This document shows, piece after piece, positions 1-12,520 of a stretch of 64,000 bases of DNA. Source of the DNA: Zantedeschia hybrid cultivar (taxonomy: Eukaryota; Streptophyta; Magnoliopsida; Alismatales; Araceae); assembly GCA_030544215.1 (NCBI GenBank), contig JARZZO010000011.1:51767587-51831586 (forward strand), written 5' to 3'. The notes below the pieces were generated by a model, which saw nothing but the letters and a program-made list of their open reading frames with translations, searched no databases and was not told the DNA's origin. Position 1 is the stretch's first letter; the number at the start of each line of letters is the position of its first letter. The position numbers were made by a program, and so were the translations under genes.

Positions 1-739
1 CCGACCCGAAAAACCGGATCTGGAAGTCTCAATCCTTACAACCCTTGTCAGAAATTTGGAACCAAGAGTAGTTCATAGAGAACAATATTGGGAGTACGAA
101 GAGGTTGGGCACGACATGAGTACCCTACTAGGACAGCCAAACCTAGAAAGCTTTTGCCAAAAGTCTCTACAATCCTTTAAGACAAACCTTTGGTCCTAAT
201 CAGACCAAGAGAACAACCAACAATCACCCCAGTCCAGGTTCCCTCTGTTTCAATCAAAGAGCCTTCTTTAGCCACTTTATGTCCATCATCAAAGCCAGGT
301 ATGTTGACTCAGTTCAACTTGATAAGCTCACCACCAGTCCAACCACTAAAGTCAATCCAAGTAGCAGATCCGAGTCCGATCAGTGTTACACTGAGAAATA
401 GTATTCTCCTGCCAGCAAGTCAACCATTAGACTCCCAGGAGAATCAAATCTATTTGGTGGGTCGACTCAATCTGAATATGACATCCTGTAGCATTTGGAG
501 AAGACCCCCGCCAAATATCGGTTCTCGAATTGATTAGGAGATCTCCCACATATAGGGAAACCTTATTCAACTTTCTCTAACAAATCATAGTCAGTGAAGA
601 TCTTCCTACTAGTGGAGTCACTAATGCAATTCTGTCAGTTACACAAACACCCACGATCTCTTTTGCGGATAAGGATTTGGCTTCCCTTGAATGTCTGTCT
701 CTTCCCTTATGCTTGACCGCCATACTCAACAGTTACTAA
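1..739 (+). pseudogene. Degenerate gag/protease linker of a Tat-type Ty3/gypsy element
   Basis: Translation just before the protease (about 540-720) resembles the segment that precedes retropepsin in Tat-type polyproteins, including a stretch reading SEDLPTSGVTNAILSV. It parallels the L-element piece at 34880-35030. Stops and frame changes break it up. The open frame at 190-537 is proline- and serine-rich and probably belongs to the same linker, but I see no conserved domain in it. The element enters from beyond the left edge of the window, so its 5' LTR and gag core are not visible. Confidence 0.55.
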
Positions 740-1126
740 GTGGATTCCATCTTGCTTGACATCAGTGCCTTAATCAATATCTATCCACTCAAAACCCTCA
801 AGAAAATAGGAATCGATCAAGACAAGATTGATTCCACCTCCATGATGGTCTCGGCTTACGATAATTCTCAAAGGCCAGTTGATGGAAAAATCTTTCTTCA
901 GCTAGAGATTGGCCCGATAGCCATGGTTTCTGAATTTTACATCCTTGACGTCAAGCCATATATAACGCCATTCTGGGAAGACCATGGATATATCATACTC
1001 TTGGAGTGCCTTCCACCAATCATCAATGCTATAAATTTCCATACAATGGGAACATTGTTAAAGTCAAAAGCACTCCTTATATCGAGTCTTTGGACTCCGT
1101 ATCAGCTAAACAAATGCCATCCATGA
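740..1126 (+). pseudogene. Retropepsin-like protease remnant (Tat gypsy)
   Basis: An aspartic protease that would cut the gag-pol polyprotein. The pattern DISALINIYP, followed by GKIFLQLEIGPIAMVSEF and ILDV, follows the plant Ty3/gypsy protease layout of active-site loop, flap region and C-terminal strand. The catalytic D-[ST]-G is changed to D-I-S, so it should be inactive. Near 1000 the homology moves to another frame (IPSTNHQCYKFPYNG continues in the frame of 1006-1332), which marks an indel. The L-element copy is at 35039-35353. Confidence 0.75.
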
Positions 1127-1432
1127 TCACTTCTAAAAAAGGCAAGGAGCTTAGTCTTTCAGCGGTTAGCTCTCAACCCAAACCCTTGCCTAACATAGGG
1201 TGGTGGCTCATGGATAAAATGGGATACAATTTAGGATTTGGGTTAGGCAAGGAAGAACAAGGGATTCGAGAGCCTAGTTTTGAAGGCTATTGGGGGATTT
1301 GGATTGGGATACCAACCAATCAAAACAGTTGAGGAATCAAGAGAATGGACTCTCTTGGATCACTTTGTGAAGAAGGTGCATGAATTTCCTAGGGTGGATC
1401 ACATTGAGGATGAGTTGAAGGAATAAACAAAC
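1006..1432 (+). pseudogene. Protease tail and G-patch domain remnant
   Basis: This frame continues the protease and then reads GWWLMDKMGYNLGFGLGKEE, a glycine-rich G-patch motif (about residues 66-85 of the 1006-1332 frame). G-patch domains directly behind the protease are known in Tat-type Ty3/gypsy polyproteins. A frame change near 1310 allows the homology to continue to a TAA near 1425. It is a fossil: the frame is short and no RT follows. Confidence 0.75.
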
Positions 1433-3440
1433 AATGGAGTTTGAAGGGAGGATGAAGATGATTTCGGTACACAGCTGCTATTCCATGAAACAACCACCCC
1501 AGGAGTCGTCTTAGCAAGAGATGAACCAACACTCGCTGCATTCATTCCCTTTCTATTCCATCCTCCTTCCCTTCTTATACTTCCATGACTGGTTATAGCA
1601 CATTCCCTTGAGTGTCTTATGCTCGAAGTTTACGAACACCAAAAGAAAACAGTCTTACTCCCGAACGCGAGGATGTGAAATCACCATCGAACAACCCACA
1701 TGCTGGGGCAATTCCACCATCATCGGGTCTTTGTCTCAAGGACCCACTCTTGTATCTTTAGTAGCTCACTCTTAGAGTCTTGTACATAATAGCTTAGGGG
1801 TTAGGATAGCTTCCTCTCTATCAAGAAGTTGTAGAGATAAGCATGTTCATTTTTTTTAGTTCAAAAGCTAGCAAACAAGTGTAGATATTTGGCAAAAGTC
1901 GAAGAATCCCTTCGGATGGGGGTCTATCTGAAGAGATTCTACCCTTGAAATGCACAAAAAATTAGAAAGTCAAAAAACAAAAATTTGAAATTTGAAATCC
2001 AAAGAAAATAGAATATCAAAAAAAACAACAACAATACTTGTAAATATGTACGTATCTTAAAGAAAATCACAAAAAAAATCAGAAAGTCACAAAATTCAAC
2101 CATTTGGTGACTGCCATGTAACCCCTGTCTAAGTCTAGTTGCATCATAGATTAGGTTATCATTGAAATCTGGATAAGACTTTGATCGACTAGAACCTTAG
2201 ATGTATCTGCTTTACTTTCATATAGGTCTCCATGGCCATTGTGAGATACACACAGTCGCACGTTTTTCAAATGAACCTTCTTAAAATGAGTTCGATGTCT
2301 TTAAAGTACTATCAATTGCGACGGCCTTTGCTTTTCTTCTCTCGACTAATCAGGACCATCGACGCCCTTAAACAATCGAGCTCAGCAAACTGCGGTTCTT
2401 GACGACACGATAGATGTAACCCCTCAATTGAGCCTAGATATGAAATGTAAAGGACCAAAGCACGTGAAGAGGGCAGTGTCCCAGTATGTGGAACAAGGAA
2501 TGAAAAAGCAATGAAAAAGCAAATAACTCTGAAAATGTCAAGAAAAATAAAAAAGGGTTCAAGGAATCACAAAAAAAGCTTGGTCGTGACCGTACCTAGC
2601 CATGAAATCCATGAGAGGCCCGAAAAGTCAAAAGTAAACAGGGGCATTTAGGAGGCCAAGAAGGATTCATTTTGTCATAGCTCGATCTTTTAATGGTTTT
2701 GTCGATCCTCTTGTGAAGTTTGTCTCCCCAGTTTCTTCACTCTCTCTCCTAAGGTTTAGTAGTAGATAGCCATCTAAAGATTAAACATCATTTTAAAATG
2801 GTTTGTTTTCAAAAATTATCACATGCTCACATGGTCAGAGAGGATCAAAGTGGGTAAAGAGAAATGTCCATGTTTATGGTGAACCAACTTCTTAACCATG
2901 ATCTCAATGAGCATCCTCAAAACTTCGGGCTCAGATTAATGCAAGTGCATCACCTGTAGGTGTGACGGTGTTTGATTCTGGGTCAGCATCGCACGGTTGA
3001 CCATTAGGGTTCTAAGATATTCCATCTTATATCTTCTAAGTTGTGAGGAAATAGATCCAGGTTAGGAAAATCATTTACCTCGAGAACTTTTTGGGTAAAC
3101 TTGGTGGTCGAAAGCAGTTGGGAGCCTAAGGATAGCATGATAGTATTGTCATCAGTATAAGTCTTAGCCGGACAAGGTCTGCACGAGGAGTCTAGAGGCG
3201 CAAATTAACCTAGATCAATGCTTAGGATGCCTAGGAAGTTGAGAATGCATTTTCTTCTCATTACCCAACTAGGCCAAATATGGGCAGTCACCAGTTGGTC
3301 GGAACCAAAAATATTTTCAACTTGTTAAAACACTCGCATTCGCATGTCTCAATTGTTAATATCCATTAGCATTTGCATGTTTGCTTGTCGCATCATTTAT
3401 TTCTTTATGTCTGGTTAGTAGGATATGGCCCTTTGACCCT
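1433..3440 (+). other. 3' region of the first Tat remnant, RT to integrase absent
   Basis: No reading frame of note. The first few hundred bases continue the spacer behind the G-patch. From about 1930 the sequence matches the 3' untranslated region of the other Tat copies: an A-rich block with repeated ATTTGAAAT-like words (1940-2080) and a block around 2940-3090 (CGCACGGTTGACCATTAGGG) that recurs at 16135-16235. About 3 kb of RT, RNase H and integrase, present in L, is missing between these parts, so this copy has a large internal deletion. Confidence 0.6.
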
Positions 3441-3714
3441 ATACGAAGGCTAGGAAAAAGGTAGTTGTTCTTTTTGGGCAAGGGGCCGAAAACAGATACT
3501 ACTACGTTTTCCTCTCAGTGTTGTGTATATAAGAAAAACAAGTATGAAGGAAAGAAAGAAGATTCTATATCCAGGAAGGTGGATTGTTCCGTTACCCATG
3601 GAATAAGGAAGGCGGACACTTCTGCCGCCGAGTCGAAGTGAAAGGCAGCCAGATTGGCATTCCACTTTGGTGGATGGGCATATCTTTTGTGCTGGCTTGG
3701 ACTTGACGGGGACC
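3441..3714. other. Unassigned flank of element A
   Basis: About 270 bases with no recognisable gene. The sequence resumes at 10736 on the far side of element A; the two flanks were contiguous before that insertion. A GGAAGGCGGAC word resembles the minisatellite units at 11500-11830, but this is too little to call. Confidence 0.4.
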
Positions 3715-3719
3715 TTTGT

Positions 3720-6471
3720 TGTAACGACCCGCCATCCTATGACCGGAGACCCGGTCACTAAATGGATGTCGGCCCATTAACTGCGGGTTCACACCCGGAT
3801 CTCACACAACACATCTGGAGGAGTAAGTGCTAAACAAGGCTAAATATAGCAATCTCACGGACTACAAAGGTAAGCAAGTGCGCAGGAAGGAAAATAACAA
3901 TGTCCGTATACAGTCCAACAATAATTACATGTCCAACAATTAAATAAGTACAGGCAGAAGGAAGTACAACAACATCGGGGCATACCCCGGAACTAAGACA
4001 GCTGCTGGTCCGCACACCAAGAAGACACCACGCTTCCGCTCGCCACGAGGTCCACACCTGAAACCGCAGGGAGTGAGCCACACCAGAAATGGGCTCGGTA
4101 GGGATCATCCGATCCCCTGCCTCCCACTCACACACCCACAAGTGTAACAACAAGAATATATGGCAATTAAGTAAAGCAGTAAACATAGCACCCAACTCTG
4201 ATATGAAACGCACGGTAAGCAGTGTAACAAGAACCATTCTAAGCAACCCGAAGAACCCAACACAGAGTCACGACTCACAGCCAAAGTCCACGAAGCGACT
4301 GAACCACACTGTCGACCGAAGTCAAACGTCGCCTCCCAACACTACCACCACAGCTCACGCCTGTCCGCCCCTACAGTGTTCCGGGGCACTGTAGGGTGAG
4401 GCAGTGAGTCAAACTAGGACTAGCTGGAACCAGTGTACCGCCACTGCCAGCTACGTGTGCACACAAGCAGTCTAGACTACTGTCCTACCGTCCGGATTGC
4501 CTCCACGCTAGGCCTCAGCGCTTCAGGAGGGCCCTGGGGACCGGCGAACCCCCGTCAAGCCGAAGCTACAGGAACTACCCACAAACCCAACTCTCCCGGG
4601 CTGCGTCAGGCCAAAGGGCTATAGGTACCACTCGTAACCTTGATCAAAGGTCACATCAGGCCCAATGGCTAAAGGGTAAACCAACTCCCACCAGTAACAC
4701 CACCAGCTCCACAGCAAGAAACACGCCAGAAGCTGTCACGACAACCAAGGGAAACCCCGACCCGCTGAGACCAAACAGCAACCCCTCGGGTAGCACACCA
4801 GCTACTCCTGCCCGACGGGCTCAAGGTGGTTCTGCTTTTCTCAGCCAAGGGTAAAACACAACATGCACCACTCCACAGACACCATGGCCCTTCTCCCATC
4901 GGCCCATGGTGACAGACGTAAACCACAGTTAACCCGATCCACATTCGCATAACACAACCACACATATAACATGATTCCATTCGCACAGTAAACCTCAGTC
5001 TCAGTATATAGCTAATGCACACACACACACACACAGGTGATGTAATTCCACTCACGCAGAAGTCCTCCGTCTCAGTATACAACCCAAAGCATGCATTTGA
5101 ACCATCCCACTGTGAAACACGCATGAAATAACAGGATTTAAACATTCCTGTCTTGAATCGCGTCGACCGAGGTCGACGCCATTCAAGACCCTCAGACAGG
5201 TTTATTAAAAGCCATATTATCGCTTAAAACGCGTCCACCAGTGAAGCCGCCGTTTAAAACGCGTCAGGGTCGCCAGATGCCATTCAACCCAGAAATCCAG
5301 ATTTCAGAACCCTTAAACGGGGGCATTTCCTGCCTAAATGGCGTCATGATGGCCCGACGTCCTTCTGAAAGGCGTCGTCCATCCATGACGTCATTTAGCG
5401 CAGAACCCCTAACTCAGGAAACCTCGAACAGGGAGGTTTCTGCCCTAAAACGCGTCGTACTGACCAGACGTCTTTCGGAAAGGCGTCGACCAGGCACGAC
5501 GCCATTTAGCGCCAGAAACCAGGTTTCCTGGTTCAACCCGAGGGTCTCACCCTTAACCCCAAACACCCCGAAAAAGCCCCAAAAAGAAGGGGAAGGAAGA
5601 GGGAACCATCTACCACAAGCATGCTACAAAACCACGTTCACGAGCACGGCCATACCCACAAGAACACCCCCTAAACATGTTCATTGTAACCCAAATCATA
5701 ACATGCCATGCCAAGGAAATCACGAGCAACACATTCAAGGTTCGTCTCCCTACCGGTTCTTGAACTCCGCCAAGCTCCGTGCCGCCGTCCCGCCGCACCG
5801 CACACCGCCGCCGGTACCCTCGAGGACGCCGCCACTCCGCCGGGACGTCGGCCACCGTCCGGAGAAGGGAACGCCGCGAAGGAGGTGGTGGAGGTAGAGG
5901 TGAGAGGTAAGGAGGCTATGGAGTGATTGGAAGAGGAAGAAGAGGAAGGGAAGGGAAAGAAGAGAGTCGGAGAGGGCGGAGAGGGTGAGGAGAGAGAGAG
6001 TGAAGGCGAGAATGAGGGAAAGAAGAGGAGGCTCGCGGAGTCAATCAGAATCTCGCTAAAACGCGTCGATCGAGGTAGACGCCTATCAGTCTGACAGGAC
6101 GGCCGTACTGACAGCGGTCTGAAATGCGTCGCCCACCGTGGACGCCGTTCAGACGACAGGACAGGCCGTACTGACAACGCTCTGGCGCCGCACCCTGACA
6201 ACTCAGAGGTCACAGTCTGAATCGCGTCGGCCAACCTGGACGCCGTTCAGACGATGTGACCGGGGCCGTACTCTCGCGGCCCGAAACCCGCCCACGTGGC
6301 GCAACAACCGACAGACCTAAATGGCGTCTACACACCCTGACGCCTTTTGAAAGGCGTCGAGCAGTGCTGACGCCATTTAGTCAGAAATCTCGAGACCCTC
6401 CTCAGGGTCCAAACCAGGGGATCCAGCCCGAACCCGGCCCGAAAACAGAACCCGAAACCTCAGTCCTTACA
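3720..6471 (-). repeat. 3' LTR of element A
   Basis: 2752 bases, starting TGTAACGACC and ending CTTACA on the plus strand. It carries clusters of the GCGTC/GACGC dyad at 5150-5189, 5222-5287, 5333-5399, 5444-5509, 6055-6090, 6117-6154, 6214-6253 and 6316-6380, a CA microsatellite near 5018-5036 and a purine-rich block (5930-6040) that reads as a CT-rich leader on the minus strand. Compared with its partner it keeps 50 bases (about 5223-5272) that the other LTR has lost. Confidence 0.92.
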
Positions 6472-6484
6472 TTCTCCCTCCCTT
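6472..6484 (-). promoter_or_regulatory. Polypurine tract of element A
   Basis: Reads AAGGGAGGGAGAA on the minus strand, directly against the 3' LTR, where plus-strand DNA priming occurs. The bases just upstream (CGAGGACGAAATTC on the minus strand) match the usual end of chromovirus pol before its polypurine tract, a relic of an autonomous ancestor. Confidence 0.85.
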
Positions 6485-6837
6485 AAAAGAATTTCGTCCT
6501 CGAAATTGCAGCCGCTCAACGCTCAACTCGGCTAACCATCACACGCCGACACACACCGATCACAACAATCATTCTCACCAATCACCCACACAGGGTTCCA
6601 ACACATCCACGTCAAGCTAACTAAGATTCTCAATTCTGACAAAAGCTGATAGATTGAAATATCCACACACTAGCAAGGCACATACTACAAAACCGATTTC
6701 TCCACCAACCCAAATACATACAAGTGCCATACGAGTTCACAACCACCTCAGAAAAAGACAAGATAAAAGTGCTCTCCCAGCACAACCTCTCGGACCTCCA
6801 CAAGGAGACGCGACTCCAAGCACACCTCGAACACTCA

Positions 6838-7877
6838 CTAACCGCTCGGTCCTTGACCTGCCTGGTTCTTCTGGGGACAGTTCCTCGCGAGATGTCCCTT
6901 CCGACCACAGGCGAAACAACTACCAGTGATCAAGGGACATATCCGGTTGCCATGAAACCTGCTACATCGGGGACAACGATCTGCAGCGCCCCGCCTCGCC
7001 TCCTGCTGCCAGCTGACCTCTGTTTCCATCTGCTGAACCGAACCATCCTTATCCTCGTCATAAGGTACCTCCTGGAACTCGACCTCAAAGGAACTCGGAT
7101 CACCTGACGAAAGGGCTGTCGATCTATCCCAGCTATGCTGCTTCCCTTGAGCTGAATGCTCCGATTCCCTCGCCGTGTGTTGGAACTGCATCTCCACTGC
7201 TGCCGCGCACTGAACCGCTGATGCCAAATCCTTACAACAATGTGCTGCCACAAACTCTCTCAGATCATGCCGAAGTCCATCCACAAATTTCTCTGTCCTA
7301 AGATCCTCACGCTCAGATATGTGTGGAGCAAATCTTCCCAGAGCTACAAATTTCATCTGGTACTCTAGAACTGACAAATCATCCTGCACCAATTCCATAA
7401 ACTCCCTTTCCTTGGCCCTACGAACGTGCCTCGGAAAGTACTGTCCACTAAACTCCCTCACGAAACCTTCCCAAGGAATTTCTCTCAAAGGCCTATCTGG
7501 AAACATCAACCCCTTGATGGTAACCCACCAATCATAAGCATCGCCCTTCAGCAAGTAGGTGCCAACAAGGTCTTGTCACTCTCAGCACATTCTAGAACAT
7601 CAAACACCTTCTCCACCTCCTTAATCCACTGAGCTGCCGCATCTGGAACAGGTTGACCCGTGAAAGAAGGGGGCTTCAGCTTCAAGAACCGCTCCACCAC
7701 TATGGATTGGCCACCTCGGGAACTGGACCCCTCATTTCCATCTCCCTGTTGATATCTAGACATAGCCCCAATCATAGCTTCCATAAAACGATCCACATTA
7801 TGACCTTCGGCCCTCGAATCACCACCATCCGCTCTCGCATCCCGAGCCACCGGAGCTCTCCGCTTCGGCGCCATCAC
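6838..7877 (-). pseudogene. Retrotransposon gag of element A, one-base frameshift
   Basis: Nucleocapsid/capsid polyprotein. It starts MMAPKRRAPVARDARADGGD and shows the capsid core (FLKLKPPSFTG, AYDWW, GRFAPHISERED), then two zinc-binding motifs near the end: CPRCSRFHGNRIC and CFACGRKGHLARNC (CX2CX4HX4C). Reading is broken near 7560: the intact copy in element B has one extra base (TTGGCAACC against TTGGCACC on the coding strand), which splits this gag into 7877-7548 and 7554-6838. The rest of the frame is well preserved, so the break is recent. Length would match the 345-residue copy in B. No pol follows. Confidence 0.93.
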
Positions 7878-8014
7878 TGCCCCTCAACACGCAAATCGAA
7901 CCAAAACACGTCAAATCCTATCAATCTACACCAGTAGCCATCGCCTGTACAGACTCGCACTTATTGTTGGACTATAATATCTAACCCAGTTTATCACATA
8001 CTCGACCAGACTGA

Positions 8015-8026
8015 GCTCTGATACCA
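8015..8026 (-). promoter_or_regulatory. Primer binding site of element A (initiator Met-tRNA)
   Basis: TGGTATCAGAGC on the minus strand, two bases inside the 5' LTR; complementary to the 3' end of plant initiator Met-tRNA, where minus-strand DNA synthesis is primed. Confidence 0.93.
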
Positions 8027-8028
8027 TC

Positions 8029-10730
8029 TGTAACGACCCGCCATCCTATGACCGGAGACCCGGTCACTAAATGGATGTCGGCCCATTAACTGCGGGTTCA
8101 CACCCGGATCTCACACAACACATCTGGAGGAGTAAGTGCTAAACAAGGCTAAATATAGCAATCTCACGGACTACAAAGGTAAGCAAGTGCGCAGGAAGGA
8201 AAATAACAATGTCCGTATACAGTCCAACAATAATTACATGTCCAACAATTAAATAAGTACAGGCAGAAGGAAGTACAACAACATCGGGGCATACCCCGGA
8301 ACTAAGACAGCTGCTGGTCCGCACACCAAGAAGACACCACGCTTCCGCTCGCCACGAGGTCCACACCTGAAACCGCAGGGAGTGAGCCACACCAGAAATG
8401 GGCTCAGTAGGGATCATCCGATCCCCTGCCTCCCACTCACACACCCACAAGTGTAACAACAAGAATATATGGCAATTAAGTAAAGCAGTAAACATAGCAC
8501 CCAACTCTGATATGAAACGCACAGTAAGCAGTGTAACAAGAACCATTCTAAGCAACCCGAAGAACCCAACACAGAGTCACGACTCACAGCTAAAGTCCAC
8601 GAAGCGACTGAACCACACTGTCGACCGAAGTCAAACGTCGCCTCCCAACACTACCACTACAGCTCACGCCTGTCCGCCCCTACAGTGTTCCGGGGCACTG
8701 TAGGGTGAGGCAGTGAGTCAAACTAGGACTAGCTGGAACCAGTGTACCGCCACTGCCAGCTACGTGTGTACACAAGCAGTCTAGACTACTGTCCTACCGT
8801 CCGGATTGCCTCCACGCTAGGCCTCAGCGCTTTAGGAGGGCCCTGGGGACCGGCGAACCCCCGTCAAGCCGAAGCTACAGGAACTACCCACAAACCCAAC
8901 TCTCCCGGGCTGCGTCAGGCCAAAGGGCTATAGGTACCACTCGTAACCTTGATCAAAGGTCACATCAGGCCCAATGGCTAAAGGGTAAACCAACTCCCAC
9001 CAGTAACACCACCAGCTCCACAGCAAGAAACACGCAAGAAGCTGTCACGACAACCAAGGGAAACCCCGACCCGCTGAGACCAAACAGCAACCCCTCGGGT
9101 AGCACACCAGCTACTCCGGCCCGACGGGCTCAAGGTGGTTCTGCTTTTCTCAGCCAAGGGTAAAACACAACATGCACCACTCCACAGACACCATGGCCCT
9201 TCTCCCATCGGCCCATGGTGACAGACGTAAACCACAGTTAACCCGATCCACATTCGCATAACACAACCACACATATAACATGATTCCATTCGCACAGTAA
9301 ACCTCAGTCTCAGTATATAGCTAATGCACACACACACACACACAGGTGATGTAATTCCACTCACGCAGAAGTCCTCCGTCTCAGTATACAACCCAAAGCA
9401 TGCATTTGAACCATCCCACTGTGAAACACGCATGAAATAACAGGATTTAAACATTCCTGTCTTGAATCGCGTCGACCGAGGTCGACGCCATTCAAGACCC
9501 TCAGACAGGTTTATTAAAAGCCATATTATCGCCAGACGCCATTCAACCCAGAAATCCAGATTTCAGAACCCTTAAACGGGGGCATTTCCTGCCTAAATGG
9601 CATCATGATGGCCCGACGTCCTTCTGAAAGGCGTCGTCCATCCATGACGTCATTTAGCGCAGAACCCCTAACTCAGGAAACCTCGAACAGGGAGGTTTCT
9701 GCCCTAAAACGCGTCGTACTGACCAGACGTCTTTCGGAAAGGCGTCGACCAGGCACGACGCCATTTAGCGCCAGAAACCAGGTTTCCTGGTTCAACCCGA
9801 GGGTCTCACCCTTAACCCCAAACACTCCGAAAAAGCCCCAAAAAGAAGGGGAAGGAAGAGGGAACCATCTACCACAAGCATGCTACAAAACCACGTTCAC
9901 GAGCACGGCCATACCCACAAGAACACCCCCTAAACATGTTCATTGTAACCCAAATCATAACATGCCATGCCAAGGAAATCACGAGCAACACATGCAAGGT
10001 TCGTCTCCCTACCGGTTCTTGAACTCCGCCAAGCTCCGTGCCGCCGTCCCGCCGCACCGCACACCGCCGCCGGTACCCTCGAGGACGCCGCCACTCCGCC
10101 GGGACGTCGGCCGCCGTCCGGAGAAGGGAACGCCGCGAAGGAGGTGGTGGAGGTAGAGGTGAGAGGTAAGGAGGATATGGAGTGATTGGAAGAGGAAGAA
10201 GAGGAAGGGAAGGGAAAGAAGAGAGTCGGAGAGGGCGGAGAGGGTGAGGAGAGAGAGAGTGAAGGCGAGAATGAGGGAAAGAAGAGGAGGCTAGCGGAGT
10301 CAATCAGAATCTCGCTAAAACACGTCGATCGAGGTAGACGCCTATCAGTCTGACAGGACGGCCGTACTGACAGCGGTCTGAAACGCGTCGCCCACCGTGG
10401 ACGCCGTTCAGACGACAGGACAGGCCGTACTGACAACGCTCTGGCGCCGCACCCTGACAACTCAGAGGTCACAGTCTGAATCGCGTCGGCCAACCTGGAC
10501 GCCGTTCAGACGATGTGACCGGGGCCGTACTCTCGCGGCCCGAAACCCGCCCACGTGGCGCAACAACCAACAGACCTAAATGGCGTCTACACACCCTGAC
10601 GCCTTTTGAAAGGCGTCGAGCAGTGCTGACGCCATTCAGTCAGAAATCTCGAGACCCTCCTCAGGGTCCAAACCAGGGGATCCGGCCCGAACCCGGCCCG
10701 AAAACAGAACCCAAAACCTCAGTCCTTACA
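8029..10730 (-). repeat. 5' LTR of element A
   Basis: 2702 bases, the promoter-bearing LTR for this orientation. Same dyad clusters as the partner (the long palindrome is at 9459-9498), except that a 50-base piece is missing near 9530, where the text jumps from TTATCGC straight to CAGACGCC. The deleted piece is bounded by a short CGC repeat, as expected for slip or end joining. Purine-rich block at 10180-10290. Confidence 0.92.
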
Positions 10731-10735
10731 TTTGT

Positions 10736-11367
10736 CCTTTATTTCCTTGCAGTATGTCATTAAAATGTTGATGATTATTGATTATTTACATTTTTCAGTT
10801 TCAAACCAGCATGCATTGCATGAGCATAATTCACAGGAGAACGTCCATTTGAAATTCTGCGCTAGAGGCAATGACCATGATTTGTCACTTTGTCTACCCT
10901 ATTGGTGATCTATGATTTTGACAAATGTTCGCACATTAGTTCTTTGAATTGCAAGACCCAGCCAACTTTCGAATTCTTGTGCTTGAGATTCTCTCACTTG
11001 GCCACCATGCGCCAGGCCACCATACGCCCTTGTGTTGAGACTTCAAAGTAATTTCAAGTCACACCCTTTATCTTCCCTACTTGACATCCACTTGGGCCAG
11101 ATTGCTAAGCATCCCTAGTGTGCCAAGGCCTTGCGATTCTAGTATCCAAGGGTCCCCTAGATTGTGATTCTCCAATACGGATTTTTCTTCTCCTAATCAC
11201 CCTTGCAACTCAGATAGCTAATTTTCGTGCATTCATCACATTCACTTGTCATCCTTGAGAGTAGCCCATCCTTCTCTAGGCTATCCAAAAATTAGGTTCT
11301 ACTTCCGAAACACCCATTTATTATTCCGCATCATTCCATTGCAAAACGGGCATGCCGGAGAGGCATT
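10736..11367. other. Unassigned flank right of element A
   Basis: About 630 bases without a gene. It continues the sequence interrupted at 3714. No domain or repeat recognised; it ends at the LTR start at 11368. Confidence 0.4.
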
Positions 11368-12520
11368 TGTAAACACCTGATTTTGGACACCCTTTGGTCA
11401 TAAAACCCATATCACAATCATAATCCATTGCACTTGATCCACCCAATTCAGCCCATTAATCACAAAACCCATTAACCAATCTGGCCCACTTCTACTTTTG
11501 TGGACGACGGGGTTGTCCGCCTTCTGCGAAAAGTGGAAGGCGGGCTTGTCCGCCTTTCACTTTTTGTAGACAGTAGAGTTGTCCGCTTTCCACCTTTTTG
11601 TAGACAGCGGGGTTGTCTACCTTATACAAAACGTAGAAGGCGGGCATGTCCGCCTTCCACTTTTTTTAGACGGCGGGGTTGTCCGGTTTCTACGAAAAGT
11701 GGAAGGCTGGCTTGTTCGCTTTCCACTTTTGTAGAAGGTGGGCTTGTCTTCCTTCCACTTTTATAGACGACGACTTGTCCACCATCCACTTTTATGGAAG
11801 GCGGAGTTTTCTGCCGTCCACTTCGTGGGACCGCCTTGACCTCGTCTCCCCACGTTCTCCTTTGTCTGCGACCCTCGCATCCCAGTACGCTGAGTACTCC
11901 CTACTCTGACGACTATCACGAGCATGATCTTCCACTTTGACTGATTTTGATTGGACCCTGGTGATTAACGGGGATTTAGACTCCTAATTTTCCTATTTTG
12001 GCTAGCCCTCTATTTAAACTCTCTAACTCCCCTCAGAGGAGGGGTTGGAAAGTGGGAAGAGAGGGAGGGGCACACTAGAAGGCAGAGAGCTGGTAGAATC
12101 GAGAGGTAGAGTTAGTAGTTTGGGTGCGCCGGAGATTTAGAGGAAGACCAGGGAAGGAGTCCTACCTAACACATGGGCTTGCTTCTCTAACTCTCTCCTT
12201 CTTTCTTTTACGCTTTACCACATTTTTCGTTCATCCATCCTGTAATTCCCTTTTTACCAAAACCCATTCATCTTTTCACCATGTCACACACGTACACTTC
12301 ATTGCATGCATTCTAGGATAACTTAGCACCCATCCAACATAGGTTTTATTAAAAGACGGGAGGTGGGTGACCATAGCGCATGGTTACCTTCCCTTCCGAA
12401 ACACCAATCCGGTGTGTCCCCTTTTAATTCTTAGTTTATTCATTTGTGTACATGGACAAACTTCACATGTTGTTGTTCTTTCTTTTGTTTACTTGTTTTC
12501 TTTTTTTTTTGTAGGGCTCT
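11368..12520 (+). repeat. LTR-like sequence with internal minisatellite
   Basis: Starts TGTAAACACCTGATTTTGG, close to the LTR start at 63163 (TGTAGACACCGATTTTGG), and the next 100 bases also match (GGTCATAAAACCCAT, AACCCATTAACCAATCT). A TATA-like CTATTTAAAC at about 12010 is followed by a purine-rich leader, as in the copy at 63820. The right end is not sharply visible; the limit given is approximate. It lacks the GCGTC dyads of the other LTR families. Confidence 0.6.
11498..11830 (+). repeat. Minisatellite inside the LTR
   Basis: Imperfect repeats of roughly 30-60 bases built from TGTAGACGGCGGGGTTGTCC, GCCTTCCAC and GTGGAAGGCGGGC. Neighbouring units contain inverted copies (GTGGAAGGC against GCCTTCCAC), so the array can fold into hairpins. 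A related but reversed array lies in the LTR at 63300-63610. Confidence 0.75.

Larger units (their letters stand above)
3720..10730 (-). mobile_element. Gag-only LTR retrotransposon A (TR-GAG-like, non-autonomous)
   Basis: A complete element on the minus strand: two LTRs (3720-6471 and 8029-10730) flank a 1557-base interior holding only gag. Target-site duplication is TTTGT at 3715-3719 and 10731-10735. LTR ends read TG...CA. A primer site for initiator Met-tRNA lies at 8015-8026 and a polypurine tract at 6472-6484. The LTRs together are over three times the size of the interior. There is no protease, RT or integrase, so movement must depend on a partner. The gag resembles those of Del/Tekay chromoviruses, which makes that lineage the likely helper. 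The two LTRs differ by scattered substitutions (around one per hundred bases by eye) and one 50-base deletion. Confidence 0.92.

Noticed and set aside
4669..5145. 158-codon minus-strand frame within the LTR of A (and its copy at 8978-9454)
   Set aside because: Low-complexity Cys/Val/Gly text created by the CA microsatellite; in element B the equivalent frame differs in length; no domain.
5671..6234. 187-codon frames on the minus strand of A LTRs and 164-198-codon frames in B LTRs
   Set aside because: Ser/Pro-rich text from the CT-rich leader and GC-rich block; open in several frames at once, which is a composition effect.
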